This document shows, piece after piece, positions 21,305-35,098 of a DNA stretch of 64,000 nt (positions are counted from its first letter, which is position 1; each line of letters opens with the position of its first letter). The translations under genes were made by a program, and so were the position numbers. The DNA comes from Rhizoclosmatium globosum (taxonomy: Eukaryota; Chytridiomycota; Chytridiomycetes; Chytridiales; Chytriomycetaceae). The stretch lies in NCBI GenBank assembly GCA_002104985.1, contig MCGO01000016.1, positions 558,001 to 622,000 of the forward strand, in the 5' to 3' direction. The notes under the pieces were generated by a model, which saw only the letters and a list, made by a program, of their open reading frames with translations, was not told where the DNA came from and did not search any database.

Positions 21305-24300
21305 ATGCAATCATTCTTTGGGCGTCGCGGGTCAGTGCCCAACACGCCAAGTTCCAGTGCGAATTCGAACGAGTTGAAAGGAACGAGTGGCGGCCTTGTT
21401 GGTTCTTTGGCGTCTTCGTCGTCTTCTTCTTTGGCGAACAAGGGCCCTAACTCCACTTTGAACCAAGGTGCGCACCCTTCCCTTCCCCTTCTCTAATCCA
21501 AACAACAACCTGTTCTAACCAACCCAATCCCTGATTCAGAATCAACAGAATCCACACTCAGAGCAGGTACATACACTGCCTCCAACAAATCAATTGCACT
21601 CACAAACAATCCAAATCAAACAAACAGAAAACGAATCTCTTCAACGCGAAATCGAATCACTGCGCACTTCTTCCTCAAATACGAATTCATCTTCGAATGT
21701 GGCCGAAATGCAGAAGGAACTCAACCAACTCAGGCGCCAAAACAAAGAGGTTTCCTTGTTCTTCCTGTCTTTCCTCCACTAACAGTCCGTTTAAATCAAA
21801 GCTCCAATCCCATATTCCTACGTCTTCAATCCCTAGAGCTTCTGCCCTTCCCATACCCTCCTCATCACGCATCCCTACTGCAAATCAATTCCCGTCTCAG
21901 GACGCGCAACACCCACAGAACCTGCATCCCTTCTAGACCGTCTCCAATCCCTCGAATCAGAGTCATCCGCTCAAAAACGTCAACTCCTAGAACTAACAGT
22001 CCTCACAAAGTCAAAAGATGACCAACTGGAGAAACTGCGTGCCGCGCTACAGAAATCAAGGACGAGTATTCTAAAGCGGATGCACTTTTACAACAACTTG
22101 TGCTTGAGCGTGGAAAAAGTGATTGTGGAATGTGTACGGAACAGAGTGTTGCTTTTATTCAGGTGCAGGCGGAAAAGAATCGGTTGGAGAAGGAGTTGGA
22201 GAGTGTGAGGAAGGCTCTCTTTTGAGTACCCATGATACAGCTATGGACGTGGACGAACAAAGTGTGTTTGGGATTGGAGTCGAAACTGAAATCCGTGACT
22301 CAGGAATTGGATGCCGTCAAAAAGGAGTTGAAGGATGTTTCAGAAAGCAGAAGACAAGGCGGTAGCAGATCGATTGAACGATGAAATGAGAACAGAAGAC
22401 TTTAAAGCGCTTGAAGAGCAGTTGGATGCACTTCGGAACTGTGTCGGAGTCCTTGAAATCGAAAAGAGTACTGCCGTGGAACAAGTTGTCGACCTTCAAG
22501 CGCGTCTACACTCCTCAGAATTGAAAAACCGCCACAACAACAAAAGCGCAGGAACTTCAATCTCAACTTGAAGCATACGAAACGACTCGTGCACACCAAA
22601 CATCCACCTACGAATCCCGAGTCGCACAACTCACAGAATCAAACACTGCCCTTGCAAAGCAACTCTCAGCAACACAGCATGAACTTCAACTGACCGTCTC
22701 CAAGATGGAAGAAATCAAGCACACGGCAAAGAGTCAGTTGTTGCAGGCGGAGCAATATGTGAATCAACAGCTAGCTACTATCTCTGCGTTGAAGAACGGG
22801 AGGTGAGTTTGGTTGCTTCAGGACAAACGATTCAGGATGAACTGAGGCGTGTAAAGTTGCGCTTGGGGAGAGTGAGAAGAGTAGGGATGGTGCTGTTGAG
22901 GCTTTGAATGGCGAGTCAAGAGGTGGTCTTTTCTAGTATTTCTTTTGTATTTATTGATTATTGTGCAGCGCGAAACTCTCAAGCAACATACGACTCTCTC
23001 CTGGTCACACATCAGGCTTGGAATCATCCGACCGAGCAATCGAAAGAGATTAAAACGCGCCGTTGATGCTCAGAAACTCGCGGAACACAAACGTGCTTCC
23101 GCTGAACGCGTGAAAGAGACTCTGGAGTTTGAAAAGCAGGAACTCAAGAGTGTGTTTGGGGTCTTGAGAAGGAGTTGGGAGAGGTGAAGGAGAGAATGGG
23201 CGTGTTGGTGAGTTCTTGATTGTCACATATGGATTGCTTGATTGAACGGTTCATTAGACGGCGGACCTTGACACTGCCACGAACGCCAATACTGTCGCTC
23301 AACTGGAAGCTTCTGACATCAAAGTTGCTTTGGAACGAGTTAACGAAGAATGCATGGCTTCCAAGGCCCTTGCTGAAGAACGAGCAGAGTCATTTAATCA
23401 ACTCAAAACGGAATACGACGCTGCGAGCTTGCGTTTGGCCAGCTTAACCGAGGAGCTGGAATCGGCGAAATCGTATATCGCTCAACAATCGGCTCAAGTC
23501 AATGCGGAAGCTGGAAACGTCTCTGAACGCTTGCAGGCATTGACTGAGGAGCTTGACGGCGCGAAATCGCTGATTGAACAACAATCGTGTCAATTGGAGC
23601 AAGCACAACATGATTATGCTGAAGCGAACGCGCAGTTGATTAGTTTGAGGGAAGAGTTGGAGACTGTCAAGAATAGCTACAATGAGCAGTCGCAAGAGAT
23701 GGAGAAAAGAAACCAAGAGCTTTTATGTGAACGAGAAAGAATGGAAAGCGCAGTGCGGGAGATTGGGCTACGAATGCGATGTTGGTGGAGATGGAGAATC
23801 AACTTGCGGAGGCTCGCGAACAAGCTGCGCAGGCTGTTGAACTTGCTCAAAAGGCACATGGTGACGCTGATGTTCGTGTTGGAAGCTCAGAAGCATGCGC
23901 TTCTCGCAAGAGAGGAATTCGAGCGTTCTCAAGCACTGGTCGCTGAACGAGAGTCTCACGTTACTGCCCTTGAATCGGCTTTGGCTGTAATGACAAAGGA
24001 GAGAGATGAAATGGTACGTTCTAGTTTCTATTGTTTGCTCATTGTGAGACTTTTTGTTTCGGTTAGAAACGGGAATGGAATGCAGTCAGAGATAAACTCA
24101 CTGGCATGCAAACAAACTTGGACGTGAGTGAAGAAAGCTTTTTGGACTTGGAAGCGGCGTTGAGGGATTCTAAGGCGCGAGAGGGTGTGTTGCAAGCACA
24201 GGTCCAGGAAGCGACACGGTTGTTGGGTGAGAGTCAAGCTGCTCTTGAACAACGGTGGTTGAGGCTGGGGAATGGGAGCGGAGAGCTAGGAATTGGAGAC

Positions 24301-27300
24301 GCGGATGTCTGGCGATGTTGGTTTGGTGAGTTTTTTATATGCCTTGTTTGTCGAGGTATTAAGACTGTGGTTTGTAGCAATCGCAAGCTGTTGCCGATGC
24401 TCAAGACGCTCTCAAAGCTGCTGAAAAGCGAGTTGAGGAGGTCGTGCGTGAGAAAGATGAACTTGAAAAGCAGTTGGCTGTTGCTGTTACCTCGTTGGAA
24501 GAGGCGCGAAAGATTACGGATGCAAAGGTTCAAGAATTGACTGCGAAACACAGGAATTTGAGGCTCAAACGCGAATATTCAAGAGCTAGAGAGTCGATGC
24601 ACTGAATTGGTGAGTTGATCTGCGTTCTAAGTCTTCAAGATCTAAATCTTTGCTTAGACAAACACTCTTACGGCTGCTGAAGCCCGGTCGAAGGAAGCCG
24701 ATGCGACAATGTCTATTATGACACAACAATTCGAAACTTTGCAAAATGAGTGGTTTGTCGCTCAATCTCGTGTCTCGGAGCTTGAGTCACATTTAACCGA
24801 GGCTAAACGATTGGGTGCTGAAGCTACTGAACAACTTGAGCAGCTGCGGCAGAAGTTTGAGGCTCAGGTCTCGGAATTGACTGAAGAGAAGAAAGTTTTG
24901 TGGACGAACTCGCTGCTGTTCAGATTAGCCTTTCTGCCACAAACGAACGCATCCAAGAGTTGGAGAAGCAAACCATCGAGGCACAGTCGCGAAACTCGGA
25001 CTTGGAATCTGTACTTCAGGCTGAGCGGGAGAACGTGCAACAGATTGAGGTTCTGAAAGAGTCTCTCCAAAATCAGATCAATAGTCTTACAGATGAAAAG
25101 AGCGGCCTCACTTCACGATTCAAGAGTTGGAGGTCCAATTGGCGGAATCTCAGCTTCACTCAACCAAGTTCATGCTAGCCTCAACGAAACCCAAACTGGA
25201 TTCCATTCTCGTCTATCAGAATTAGATTCAGAACTCAAAACCGCACGAGACTCAATCCAAGAACTCACAGAGCAACGCAGCACCCTCGAACAGCAAATAT
25301 CAAACCTTGAACGCGAAAAGACAAACCGTCATTCAGAAATCGAAGTCCTGAACTTCCAAATCAGAAGCATGGCAGATGAAAAGAGCGTCTTGATGCTACA
25401 AATGTTGAGTTGGTGGAACAGATTCGGCGCTTGGAGGCTGAAGCTGTTATGAATGCGGAGTGAGTAGTGTCCAGAAGTCGTTGACTTTGGCCAAGAGTGA
25501 AGCTGAGGGAATGGAAGTCGAATTGACTAATTTGAAAGAAACTTGTGCGGGTCTTGAGCAGAGGTTAAAGACCTCAGCAAGGAAAAGTTGGAGGTTGAGA
25601 ATCAAGCTCGGCAGCGTATTGAAGACCTCGTCGGCGAGGGAAATAAGCTACTTGCAGAACTGGCAGAGTTGAACGGTCTAAAAGTAAGTGAGCCGTTTCA
25701 TTGAATTGTTTTCTAAGATGGAATCATGATAGGAATCATATAACGCATTGGTGCAATCCCATTCGGATGAGACTTCAACATTGACGGAAAAGCTTCAACA
25801 AACCGAATCTCGAGTTTCTGAGCAAATCGCCATCATTCAAGAGCACGAGCAAACTCAGCTGAAACAAACCGAGATCATTAATGAATTGTCTGAGCGTTTG
25901 AATGCTGCGAAAGCCAATCTTGAAGTTGCTGAAGACAATGCTGCAGACGCTGAAGCTGCTGTAAAAGAACTCAGTGAACGCTTGGAAGCGTTAGTTGAAA
26001 GTGAAGGAATTGCAAAGACAGAGGTTGTCACTTTGAATGAAGAGGTGCAAAGACTCATGTTGGAATCAACCAAGATTAAGGTCAGTGCATTTGTCTCCTA
26101 GTAGCCTTGATGTTCATGAGTGTTACTTGTAGGAAGAGTATTCTATTGGTCGATGAGCGTTCAAGTGAGGCAGCTGAATTTACTGCTCGACTTGAGGCTA
26201 CCGAACAACAAATCGTCATCTTGAACACGACTTTAGATTCTCAGACTTTGTCGATTCAAAGCTATGAACAAACCATCTCAGAGCTAAGAAATGATTTGAA
26301 TGCTTCTCGGGCCAGTTTGGAAGTTGCAATGGAGGACGCTTCTGAAGCCGAAGAGTCTGTCAAATCTTTGGAGGTGAAACTTGCACAGGCAGAGGCATCA
26401 CTGCAGGAAGTTACAGAGAGCTTGAAGGCTTCCCAAGGCGAAGTTAACGTACTGAAAGATGCTATGGCATCCCAACAAGATTCGTGGAATGAATCTCTTG
26501 CGCAACTACAACAAAGTATTTCCGAGCTTGAAGGCCGGGAATCTGTGTTGAAGGAAGCTCTTGCTCGTGAACAGGAACAAATCAGGCTACAGCTCTTGAA
26601 ATGGAGTCTTCTATTCAACCTCTTAAGGACCAACTTGTCGCCGCGGAGATTGAGTTACAATCCTTGCGAACATCCAGCGCAAACTATACAACTTGTGAAA
26701 ATCAGTTAAGAGTGCGCGTATCTGCTTTAGAGAGTGAGGTTGAATCACTCTTGGCTAGCCTAGACTCGGAGCGAAGCGCGACCGAGGAGGCTCTCTCTCG
26801 CGTCGATTCTGTAACTTCTAGTTATGAGCTTCAATTGAAAGAAAAACTTGAAGCTTTGGCTGGCCAAGCAGTTGAACTCAAGGCTGCACAGGAGCGTCTT
26901 CACGAATATAACGTCAAGCTTCAAACACTGATGGAAGAAAGAGATGCTATGCAAACGAAAGCTGATGAGTTGAATTCCGCCGTGGAATTCAAGAACAACC
27001 ACGTATCTGAGTTGGAGCGTCAGCTTGAAACATTGGGTATCAACGTGAATCTCTACTTCTTGACATGGAGAACATGCGAACAGAGGTAAATTTCAAAGTA
27101 AGATAATTTCAATGTCTGACATTTGATTCCTTCAGTTCACTCAAACCCAGGAGCTACTTGGAACGAAATCACAAGAGCTGTTTGATATGTCTGACGCGTC
27201 AACTCAAAAAGATAAAGACATCGCTGCGCTTACTCTTAGACTTGAGCAAGGCGAAGGTTGCACTGTCGGCAAAGTCGTCTCGCATCGAAGCTCTGCAGTC

Positions 27301-29394
27301 CGACATCCTAAACGCAGAAAATCTCATCTCAAATCTCAATGGAAAGATTGATGAGCTTGTTTCTCAAATCGAGTCATCCGTTCAGAATCTCAAGATCTTC
27401 GCGACAAACTGACTGAACTTCAACAACAATACGAGTGTCTTGAAGACGAAAAGGTGAACTTGATTCAAGACGTTGATGCTCGTGATCGAATGCTTCAAGA
27501 GAAGACAGATGATCTCGCTGCTCTTTTGGAAAAGTTCGAAACTAGCAAAGGCTCTTCTGAGGTAGTCATGACTTTAGAAGCCAAGGTTCAACAACTTGTG
27601 AAGACGGTTGAAGAGAAATCGTTCATGATTAAGCAGTTTGAAGAGGCTTTGATTCTTGCTCAAAAACTGTTGGATGAGCGCGATGACCAAATTGCTGAAT
27701 TGAAGGAGCTCATTGGATCTGCGAAATCGAATGCGGCTGCAAGAATAGAAGTTCTCGAGACCCAAATCAAAGAGCATGTGAATACTTTGGACGAACTTCG
27801 TAAGCTTTAGCTGATTCGGAAAGTGCGAAAGATATTTCTGTGGAGTCTCTCAATTCCCAAATCATGGAAAACAGAACCGAGCTTCTTTGGCGGAAACGGA
27901 AGTCAAAAAGTTGAATATCCTCATCGTGGAAATGAATGACCTCAAGAACACCGAAGCTGAGCAGCTAATTAGCCTGAAGGATCTTTTGACGGAGAAGGAA
28001 CAGACTATGGTGTCTTTAGAAGCAAAGTTGACAGAGCTGGAAGAAACTATGGGCAGTCAGGTCAATACAATACAAGCAAAAGACCAAGAGCTTGCAGCTT
28101 TAACGAAACAAGCCGCCGACCTTCTTGGAGAAGCGTCTACGGCGAGGAATTGAAGCAAAAGCTTTCCACATCAACAGCAAACGAGATTGCACTGCAACAG
28201 ACTGTCGATGGCCTTAGAGTTGAGATGTCTGAATCTATGGCTGTTTTGCATGCTCAAAGGCAAACCTTGGATGAGGCTAACATTCAGATGGAGTTGCTCC
28301 GTGAAGAAGCGAAGCAGGCAACAGATCGAATAAGCCAATTACAAGAAACCTTTGCCGATTTGCATCAAAAACTTGATATCGCTGAAAATGCTAGGGTTGA
28401 GGCCCTCTCTGTCGTTACCAGAGTTGAAGCTGAACGCGATGATCTTGCCATCAAATTAGGAACTTCTGTTTCAGAGTGCAAAAGTTGAATTCAGCTCATT
28501 CGGAATTAATGGCCGCACAAAATCTTTTGGACGAGAGAGTCAGGGAAATTCAAAGTGAGCTTGTTAAGAAACAAGAAACTTTGAAAGACTCCAGTCGGAG
28601 ACTGCGGCACTATCATTGAAAAAGATCAACTGATTGTGTCTATGCAAGAGACGATTGATGTTTGTACATACATCGTTTATGTTGGTTAATTAATATTCTT
28701 TTCTCTTATAGGAGCTTACGACAAAACTTTCAGATGCAGTGAAGACAAGCTACAGTGCCGAAGACACGAGAAAAGATGTTGAGCAAACGTTACTTGACCT
28801 CACCAACCAAGTCTCATCGTTGCAAGCAGAACTGACCTCAGAAAAAGAGCAAGCATTCTGTATTACGGAATCACTCAAATCGCAACTTTCGCAGCTCACC
28901 GAGAAGTTGGACTCCGTTCAGACCCAGCTTGTGGAAAAGTCTGCTCTTGCGTCCGAATACGAGCTTCGCGCTCAGGAAAACGAGGAACGTAATCAAATAC
29001 TTCAAGATTCGTCAATTGCATTAACGCGGGAGAACAAAAAGCTGTTGTTGTTGAAGCAGAAACTTGAAAGGAATGCCGAGAAGCTACAAAAGCAACTCGA
29101 AAACGCGAACTCTCGTCAAGATACCGTGAGATCAGTAGCTGTCCATCATGACTCTGAAACTACGCCGACTGGGTCAAAGCGCCAGGGTGTTTTCAGTCCT
29201 GATGGACCAGCGAAATGGCAAAAACCAGCGAAACAACACGCGACGACGAGCCAACTAAGCCTTTATCTACTTTGAATACTGTCGCTGCTGAAACTTCTGC
29301 TCCCCCTGTTGGAACGCGTCGCAAGACAATCCTCACAAAGCCAAAGAAACAAGAAGAACCAGCAGATGGTAACCAACAGTGCGCCCAACAATAA
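21305..29394 (+). CDS. Giant coiled-coil protein (about 2,500 residues)
   Basis: ATG at 21305 (MQSFFGRRGSVPNTPSSS), a Ser-rich head, then about 7.5 kb encoding almost nothing but heptad-repeat alpha-helix rich in Glu, Gln, Leu, Lys and Ala (for example ERLQALTEELDGAKSLIEQQ, RLNAAKANLEVAEDNAADAE). It ends in a basic Pro/Lys tail (GTRRKTILTKPKK) with the stop at 29392-29394. Repeating units such as LxxKLxELE and ASLEVAxEDAxEAEExVK recur, so part of the rod grew by internal duplication. At least ten frame changes occur; some are introns (for example near 21474, 24340, 25690, 28660) and others single-base losses. No motor, GRIP, kinase or nucleoporin signature is seen. A TPR/Mlp-like, golgin-like or centrosomal scaffold are all possible; I cannot choose. 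Confidence 0.6.
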
Positions 29395-29513
29395 TTTTCT
29401 TTACCTTTGTATTATTCTCGCTGATTGAGTTGGTGTGGTTTATAATGTGAAATAAAGTGTAAATTGCCCTTTACGTCTTGTGATGTAAATCTCGGAAATC
29501 TTTGGTGGTCCGT

Positions 29514-32063
29514 ATGGAAGATAGATGTTTGCTTCTAAGGGCAGACAGCACCCCAAAGCTTCCGAAGCTTTCCCGGTCTGTTACAGCGAGTGCTGAAGGA
29601 TTTATCAATCAGCCACGGAATCCCAAAAACGCTGTTCAAGCACTCATGGCAATGAAGTCCTTTGGCTTCATAAAACCAGAATCGCAATCGTTTGTGCCCG
29701 AATCAGTTGTAATCGACGTTGAGAATACTCCTTCCATAACTGGTTTGATTGGGTATGGACAAAGTAGTCCAGATTCTGCGGATGAGTTAAATCATAAGCG
29801 ATACAAATCGTCTCCAGCACAGCCTCTTCCGCCTCTATCGAAAGATAATCAACCGCAAAGACGCTCAAAATCAGACAATCCAGAGGCGTTATCGACTAGA
29901 AGTCTTATCAAAGGAGATGTTATGTCAAAGTCATCAGACTCACAAACGAAATTATATGACAGAGGAGAAACTAGTAAAGACAGGGGTTCTGCTTTCATCA
30001 GTCAGATGGAATACAAACTGATCTTCAACCCTCAATATCTTTGAGTTTATCATCAAACCCTTCGAAAGGAGCCAATGCGCCATTAAATAAACTGCAAAAT
30101 ACTGGAAACGACTCGGAGATTGCTCAAAAACGCGATGGAAAACTTGGATCGGTAAAGAAGTCTCAAACGGCTTTGCAAACAAAAGATAGTAGAGATAGTC
30201 CACGACTTGCCGCAACTGAGTTTAGCATATCCGGGTTTCAATCATTGGCATCAGATAATAATACAATCGCGTCACCAAATCGAAGTCTAACTGGGCAAAA
30301 CGTACTTAATACGCGGGAGCTTCACCACCGCAAAGAATCCCAAACTTCAGCCATTGGCTCGTCCCAATTCAGCCCCGAACAAATTAAAAGAGACCCCATG
30401 GCTTCAGCAGTCGGCGTTACGATACGAATGCAGTGATTCCACCGACTCAAAAGAATTTGATACAAAAGATGTTGTTGCAGTCGTGGCCAAAGATATCCTT
30501 CCCAAACCAACTGTTGATTCCACAGCCCTAGATGAATTAGACACAACAGCAAAGCGATTATTACAGCAGAACTTGAGTAGAGCGAAAACCGCGAGCACAG
30601 AATCCATTCCAAGCCGAAATTTAACAGCTTTACAGGAGATCAAATACGGGACTCAACTAATGAGATCAGTGACACTTCCATGAATGAAACGTTAATATAT
30701 TAGTCCGAATCTGAATGGAGTACCTGTGATGTGATGTGTAATGATAATCATAAAATCGAAGAGGCTCAAGATAAGCTCTCAGATAGTAGTGACGAGGACG
30801 AAGAAGAAGAAGATATTTCTTGAAGATTCAATAGTTCCCATACCAAGAAGAACAAGGATACCTGCACATATTACAGCTCAAAGGAGCATTAATTCGACAT
30901 CATCAAGAGTTCCTAAAAACCATCGAAATTCCTCCACTCAACGAAGAGGTCATTGTCGAAGAGCTATCGTTCGAACAGCTAAAGCTTCAGTTTCAAAAAG
31001 ATTTGGAGTTCTTGGACCAACGAGAGACGAATATGAGAAGAAATAGCGCGCACTTGAAAGCTCGCCGCTTAAGTGCAATGCCTGATCGAATAGTTTCTCA
31101 AATAGACTGGGAAAAGCTGAACGAATTAGTTTATAACTACTTGCGGCTACATCGATCGAGGACTGATCATATTATCAACTTTGACCTGACCCAAGAAATT
31201 ATTCAGCTGCTAGGTATTATTAATAGAATAATAATATGACCTAAATAAAATTTAGGTCAGTCATTATATACCCTGGACATCGTCAAGAAGCTCAAGTTTC
31301 TTTTTTCGAAATTACCCACGCACGAGCTGTTTGAAGTCAAGATAAATTTGGCTCATCTCAACCGAATCTGCCGTGCAATGGAGCTACCTGAGCCATTATA
31401 TCGACCGATATCGGCAATGTTTGGAAGTTTATTATTCCATACTGCCCCACAACTAGGGTTTTATGTTCGAGGATTATGGCGCGAAGATGGGGATGAACCA
31501 CTTATCGAAAAATCTCAGACCGAAGAAATGGATGCAGAAGCGACGCGACTATCTGCGTTGTTGGGTTCAGGGATATTCAAAAGCCTGCACTTTTGAAGCC
31601 CCCATTCGTCATTGAAATACCGGCCAACAGCCCCTTCGCTAAACATAGCAAATCTCTGCAGCAAATCAGAGAGGAAGAGTTCGAAAGATGGTTACTTGAC
31701 AAAGAGGCTGCTGAGAGCGGATTGCAAAACAAATCGCTGCAACCAGGACTATCGCCACGAAGGCATAAAAAAGAAAAGAAATCAGGCCGAGTTCGCTGGT
31801 TTGAATTGCGATACAGACTGGAAAAAGTGGGGGTTAAAAAGTTCGTTCAAGAAATTCGCGATAGCGAGATCATTGCCCAGGCGGGAATTTACACTGCACC
31901 CGAAGAGCCCAAACCAAAAGCAAAACCTACTTTTAATGTGAATGACTTTCTCAGGAAGCAAGATCTTGGACCTCGAATATTCTTGGAGGAAGGCTGCCAA
32001 ACTTTACATGCCGCTGCACTCGAGCTGATTCTGACACATATGGATGCTATATTTGATAAATAA
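29514..32063 (+). CDS. Uncharacterised protein, tandem family member 1
   Basis: ATG at 29514. It has a long Ser/Lys/Pro-rich disordered N-terminal half containing the short conserved block NAVQALMAMKSFGF. Then an acidic run and a helical region (FLKTIEIPPLNEEVIVEELS; DWEKLNELVYNYLRLHRS). After a short intron at about 31211-31255 comes a helical domain LYTLDIVKKLKFLFSKLPTH, INLAHLNRICRAMELPE, YRPISAMFGSLLFH. This faintly resembles the C-terminal half of a RhoGAP fold but lacks a clear catalytic arginine loop. The C-terminus is RWFELRYRLEKVGVKKFV and GPRIFLEEGCQTLHAAALEL. The neighbouring gene repeats these landmarks in the same order. Slips near 30040, 30400, 30700-30830 and 31580 must be bridged. 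No function is assigned. Confidence 0.55.
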
Positions 32064-32125
32064 ATGATCTTTATATGTACATGTTCGCTAAGGAATCTCC
32101 CCATTCTTCGCGAAAGAGTTAAACA

Positions 32126-34907
32126 ATGGACCTAAAAGATTCCGCAGGTACCGGCAGTTTCAGGCGACAGTCACCATTCAAATTCCCAGCTGTTCTCACC
32201 AGAAGAGCCTGTAGTGATAACCGATGCGCGCGATGCCGTCAAACAACTGCTTAAAATGAAGACTTACGGATTTCAAAATCGGAACAAGTACAAACAGTTC
32301 ACAACAAAAGGCTCCGACGATGAGTTACCTCCGTCTAATGAATCTGGAACTGGAGCAGTTGATGGTTTCATGGTAACAGCCACTTCTGTCTTCAACAAAA
32401 CAAAACCAGCCTGATTCAAGGAACACTGACAACGAGTCAAAGAAAACTGTGTTTCGAAAGCCGTCATTGGAACACAGCAACTCATTGCCATATTTGATGG
32501 GAATCCCTCTTCAATCGCGATCGCGAAGTAAAACCAACCCAGTTCAGCCTCGACGGATAGACCGCACATGCGAATCAAATTCTGACGGCGAAGTATCCTC
32601 GGAATCTTCTTCAGATTTGAACTCTACCTCTCGTTTACCTGAAATTTCAAGTTGTAATTCTATCGTTAATAGTCATCATTCAATGAACAATTCATCGGAA
32701 CAAATTCCAGAGTATAGAACGACGATTCAAAAGCAGAAAGCGAAAGAGTTATCTGAATCGGAGAATCCGCTATTACAATACATAAGGCACGATAAACGAA
32801 CCACAACTACTCTTGCATCCAGTAGTACATCACATAGAGCTAAAAAGCGCGGTGGACTCACTCCAATTTCAATTGATGGAATGCTTACTCATCATCAACT
32901 TGCCGTGGGTCCCTCGCTTCCAACTTACCGTTTGTCAGAGGAAGCCAATTCAAGTATCGAATCTCTCATGAAATCCTCACCTGAAAAATATATGAAACAG
33001 AAGCTACAGCCTATTGGGAATCTAGAGCTTGATTTTCGAAGCCATAAATCGGAGATTGATAATAGGAATGGAGTAGAACACCTAAAATACAAGCCAGGAC
33101 TTGACTCGACCGCAGGAATCAGCAGCTCAGGGGAACTTTACGACTCTATCGAATCTACAGGACATTTTCCGGCAGGAAGTAGATCTCGCAGAGGAAGTGA
33201 AGAGAACAACCCTCGAGATAACTTCGAGGAGAAAACTCTTAGCATTGGCATTTCAGTGGATTACATCAGCAACCAAGATAAAAAACAACATCAAGAAGCA
33301 ATCTCGAAATGCACGGAAACCATTGGCACCACTTCCTCCAAGTTCCCGCCTAAAAGAGCACATCACAGTACCCGAAGAAAAACCAAGGTTTTCCGTGGTT
33401 CCTAAGACATTATTATCGGATAGTCTTACGCCAAAATTGGAAGAAACCCTTGATACAAGCCCGTTAGGCGATGAAGGAAGTCAACCTCAACTTCAGAAAA
33501 TCGGGTTAACTGCTTCCAATCAAGAACCTATAAAATCAAGAAGTCGCTCTCAAGATAATAGGAAATTTTATTCGACAGAGGAAGAAATTCGCGCACGACG
33601 AAAGTCTGAGGATCCTCGACGGATATCACGTGTGTCAACAACGTCCAACGATAGCGTAATGGCCAAACACAGCGGCTGTCAAAACTTGCAGTACCATCCT
33701 TGGCGCCAGTCTCTGCAATTCATGAGGAGCTTTTACAGCAGCAACGAACCAACTTTGAGAAATTCTTGGAAACACTTCGAGAAGCCAAAATTGAGAGTAG
33801 CGAGCTTGGCCCAGATGATATCAATAGATAAGCTTAAAGTTGCATTTAATAAGGGTAACGTTTATACTCGCTGTTAATTTTTGGCTGATGGAACATGTTG
33901 CACAGATTTCTTGTTTCTGAAGAAGCGGGAGGCAAACATTTCAGCCAACATAAACGGGATCAAGTCAGATACTTCTGAAATTATTGCTTATGAGTATGTT
34001 CCGTGGATCCGCTTACTTGGACGTATTATGAAGATCGTTATAAATTCATTTCGACTGCATTTGGCCCAAAAGACAAAGTAGTTCCGATGGACCTTTCGAA
34101 AACAATATCGATCTTATGCGTAAGTACGAGCTTGATCCAGTCGAAGATTTAATCTGAAAATGCAGGGAAGCCGCCAAAGACAGGAGACTTTGTTTCAGCT
34201 TTCAAACAACTATTCGCCAAATATCTTAGCACAAACAAGACAGTCCATCGCGCAAAATTAGTCCAAATCAAACAATTTTTGACACATATTCATCGATTAG
34301 CTCATGCACTTGACGACTCGTTTCCAGGCGCCAGTATATATTAAATCGATCTCTCGCACCATTGCGCCTCTTTTGTTCGATATTCCGTCATTATACAGTT
34401 CAGACTTACGAATGAGCGTAAAAAGGAGTCAGCTGGCCAAAAAACATACGACACAACCCTTCATATTGACGAACCAACACATCCGCACGGTCAAGTGTCG
34501 CATCAACAAACGATACGCAGCAATACATCATGCACGAGTATAACTCGTTTTTCTTGACGGAGATGCACGTGAAGGCCATTCGCTGATGATTCCCATTTCC
34601 TTCTGTTCTGTGCGCTCAGCCTCCTGATAATCGACGAAACAGCACTATACCGAGTAAATGGCGAATAATAAGGGAAGGTATCAATAGGTTCAGAGGGACG
34701 CGTAAATTTAAGGCGTGGCTGCATAAGGCAAGGACGGGAAAAGAGCTCGCACTACCTAAAGCTCCAGTAGAGAATCAATATTGGTTAAGAAAAGGAGAAG
34801 TTGGGTTGAAACTGTTTTTGGAGGATAGTTGTTTGTCGGATGTTGCGACGGCGCTGCATATTTTGTTGGAGAATCTTGAATCGATTCTAGGAAATAGGAA
34901 TATATAG
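32126..34907 (+). CDS. Uncharacterised protein, tandem family member 2
   Basis: Paralogue of the preceding gene, same strand, 62 bp downstream. ATG at 32126; after one slip the block DAVKQLLKMKTYGF matches NAVQALMAMKSFGF of member 1. A long Ser-rich disordered region follows, then ELLQQQRTNFEKFLETLREA, the helical domain VQIKQFLTHIHRLAHALDD, and the C-terminal block LRKGEVGLKLFLEDSCLSD with ATALHILLENLESIL. The last corresponds to LRKQDLGPRIFLEEGCQ with AALELILTHMDAIF in member 1. Stop at 34905-34907. Breaks near 32200, 32420, 33100-33400, 33690, 33890 and 34340-34540 must be crossed; some may be introns. Conservation is confined to the ends and the helical domain. Function unknown. Confidence 0.5.
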
Positions 34908-35098
34908 AATGATATTATTGTGCTGAGCGTTTTGTATTGTGGTGAAGTTGAGTTGGTGAATCACTTGCTTTGCTATTATCCCTTGAATTCAACCCATCTA
35001 CTTGCTTTCGTCATGAACACACACCAATAGTAACCTCATCGCTGATAAGAATCCTGATTCCCTGTCTCCCCAATCGCATCATTCACAAGATAGCAGCA

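Noticed and set aside
21305..29394. Coiled-coil segments as several separate genes
   Set aside because: The segments follow without promoters or gaps on one strand, change frame by one base at a time and share one composition, so a single gene is simpler.
31211..31640. RhoGAP domain in the tandem unknown proteins
   Set aside because: Only a faint helical resemblance; no arginine-finger loop could be identified, so the name is not used as a call.
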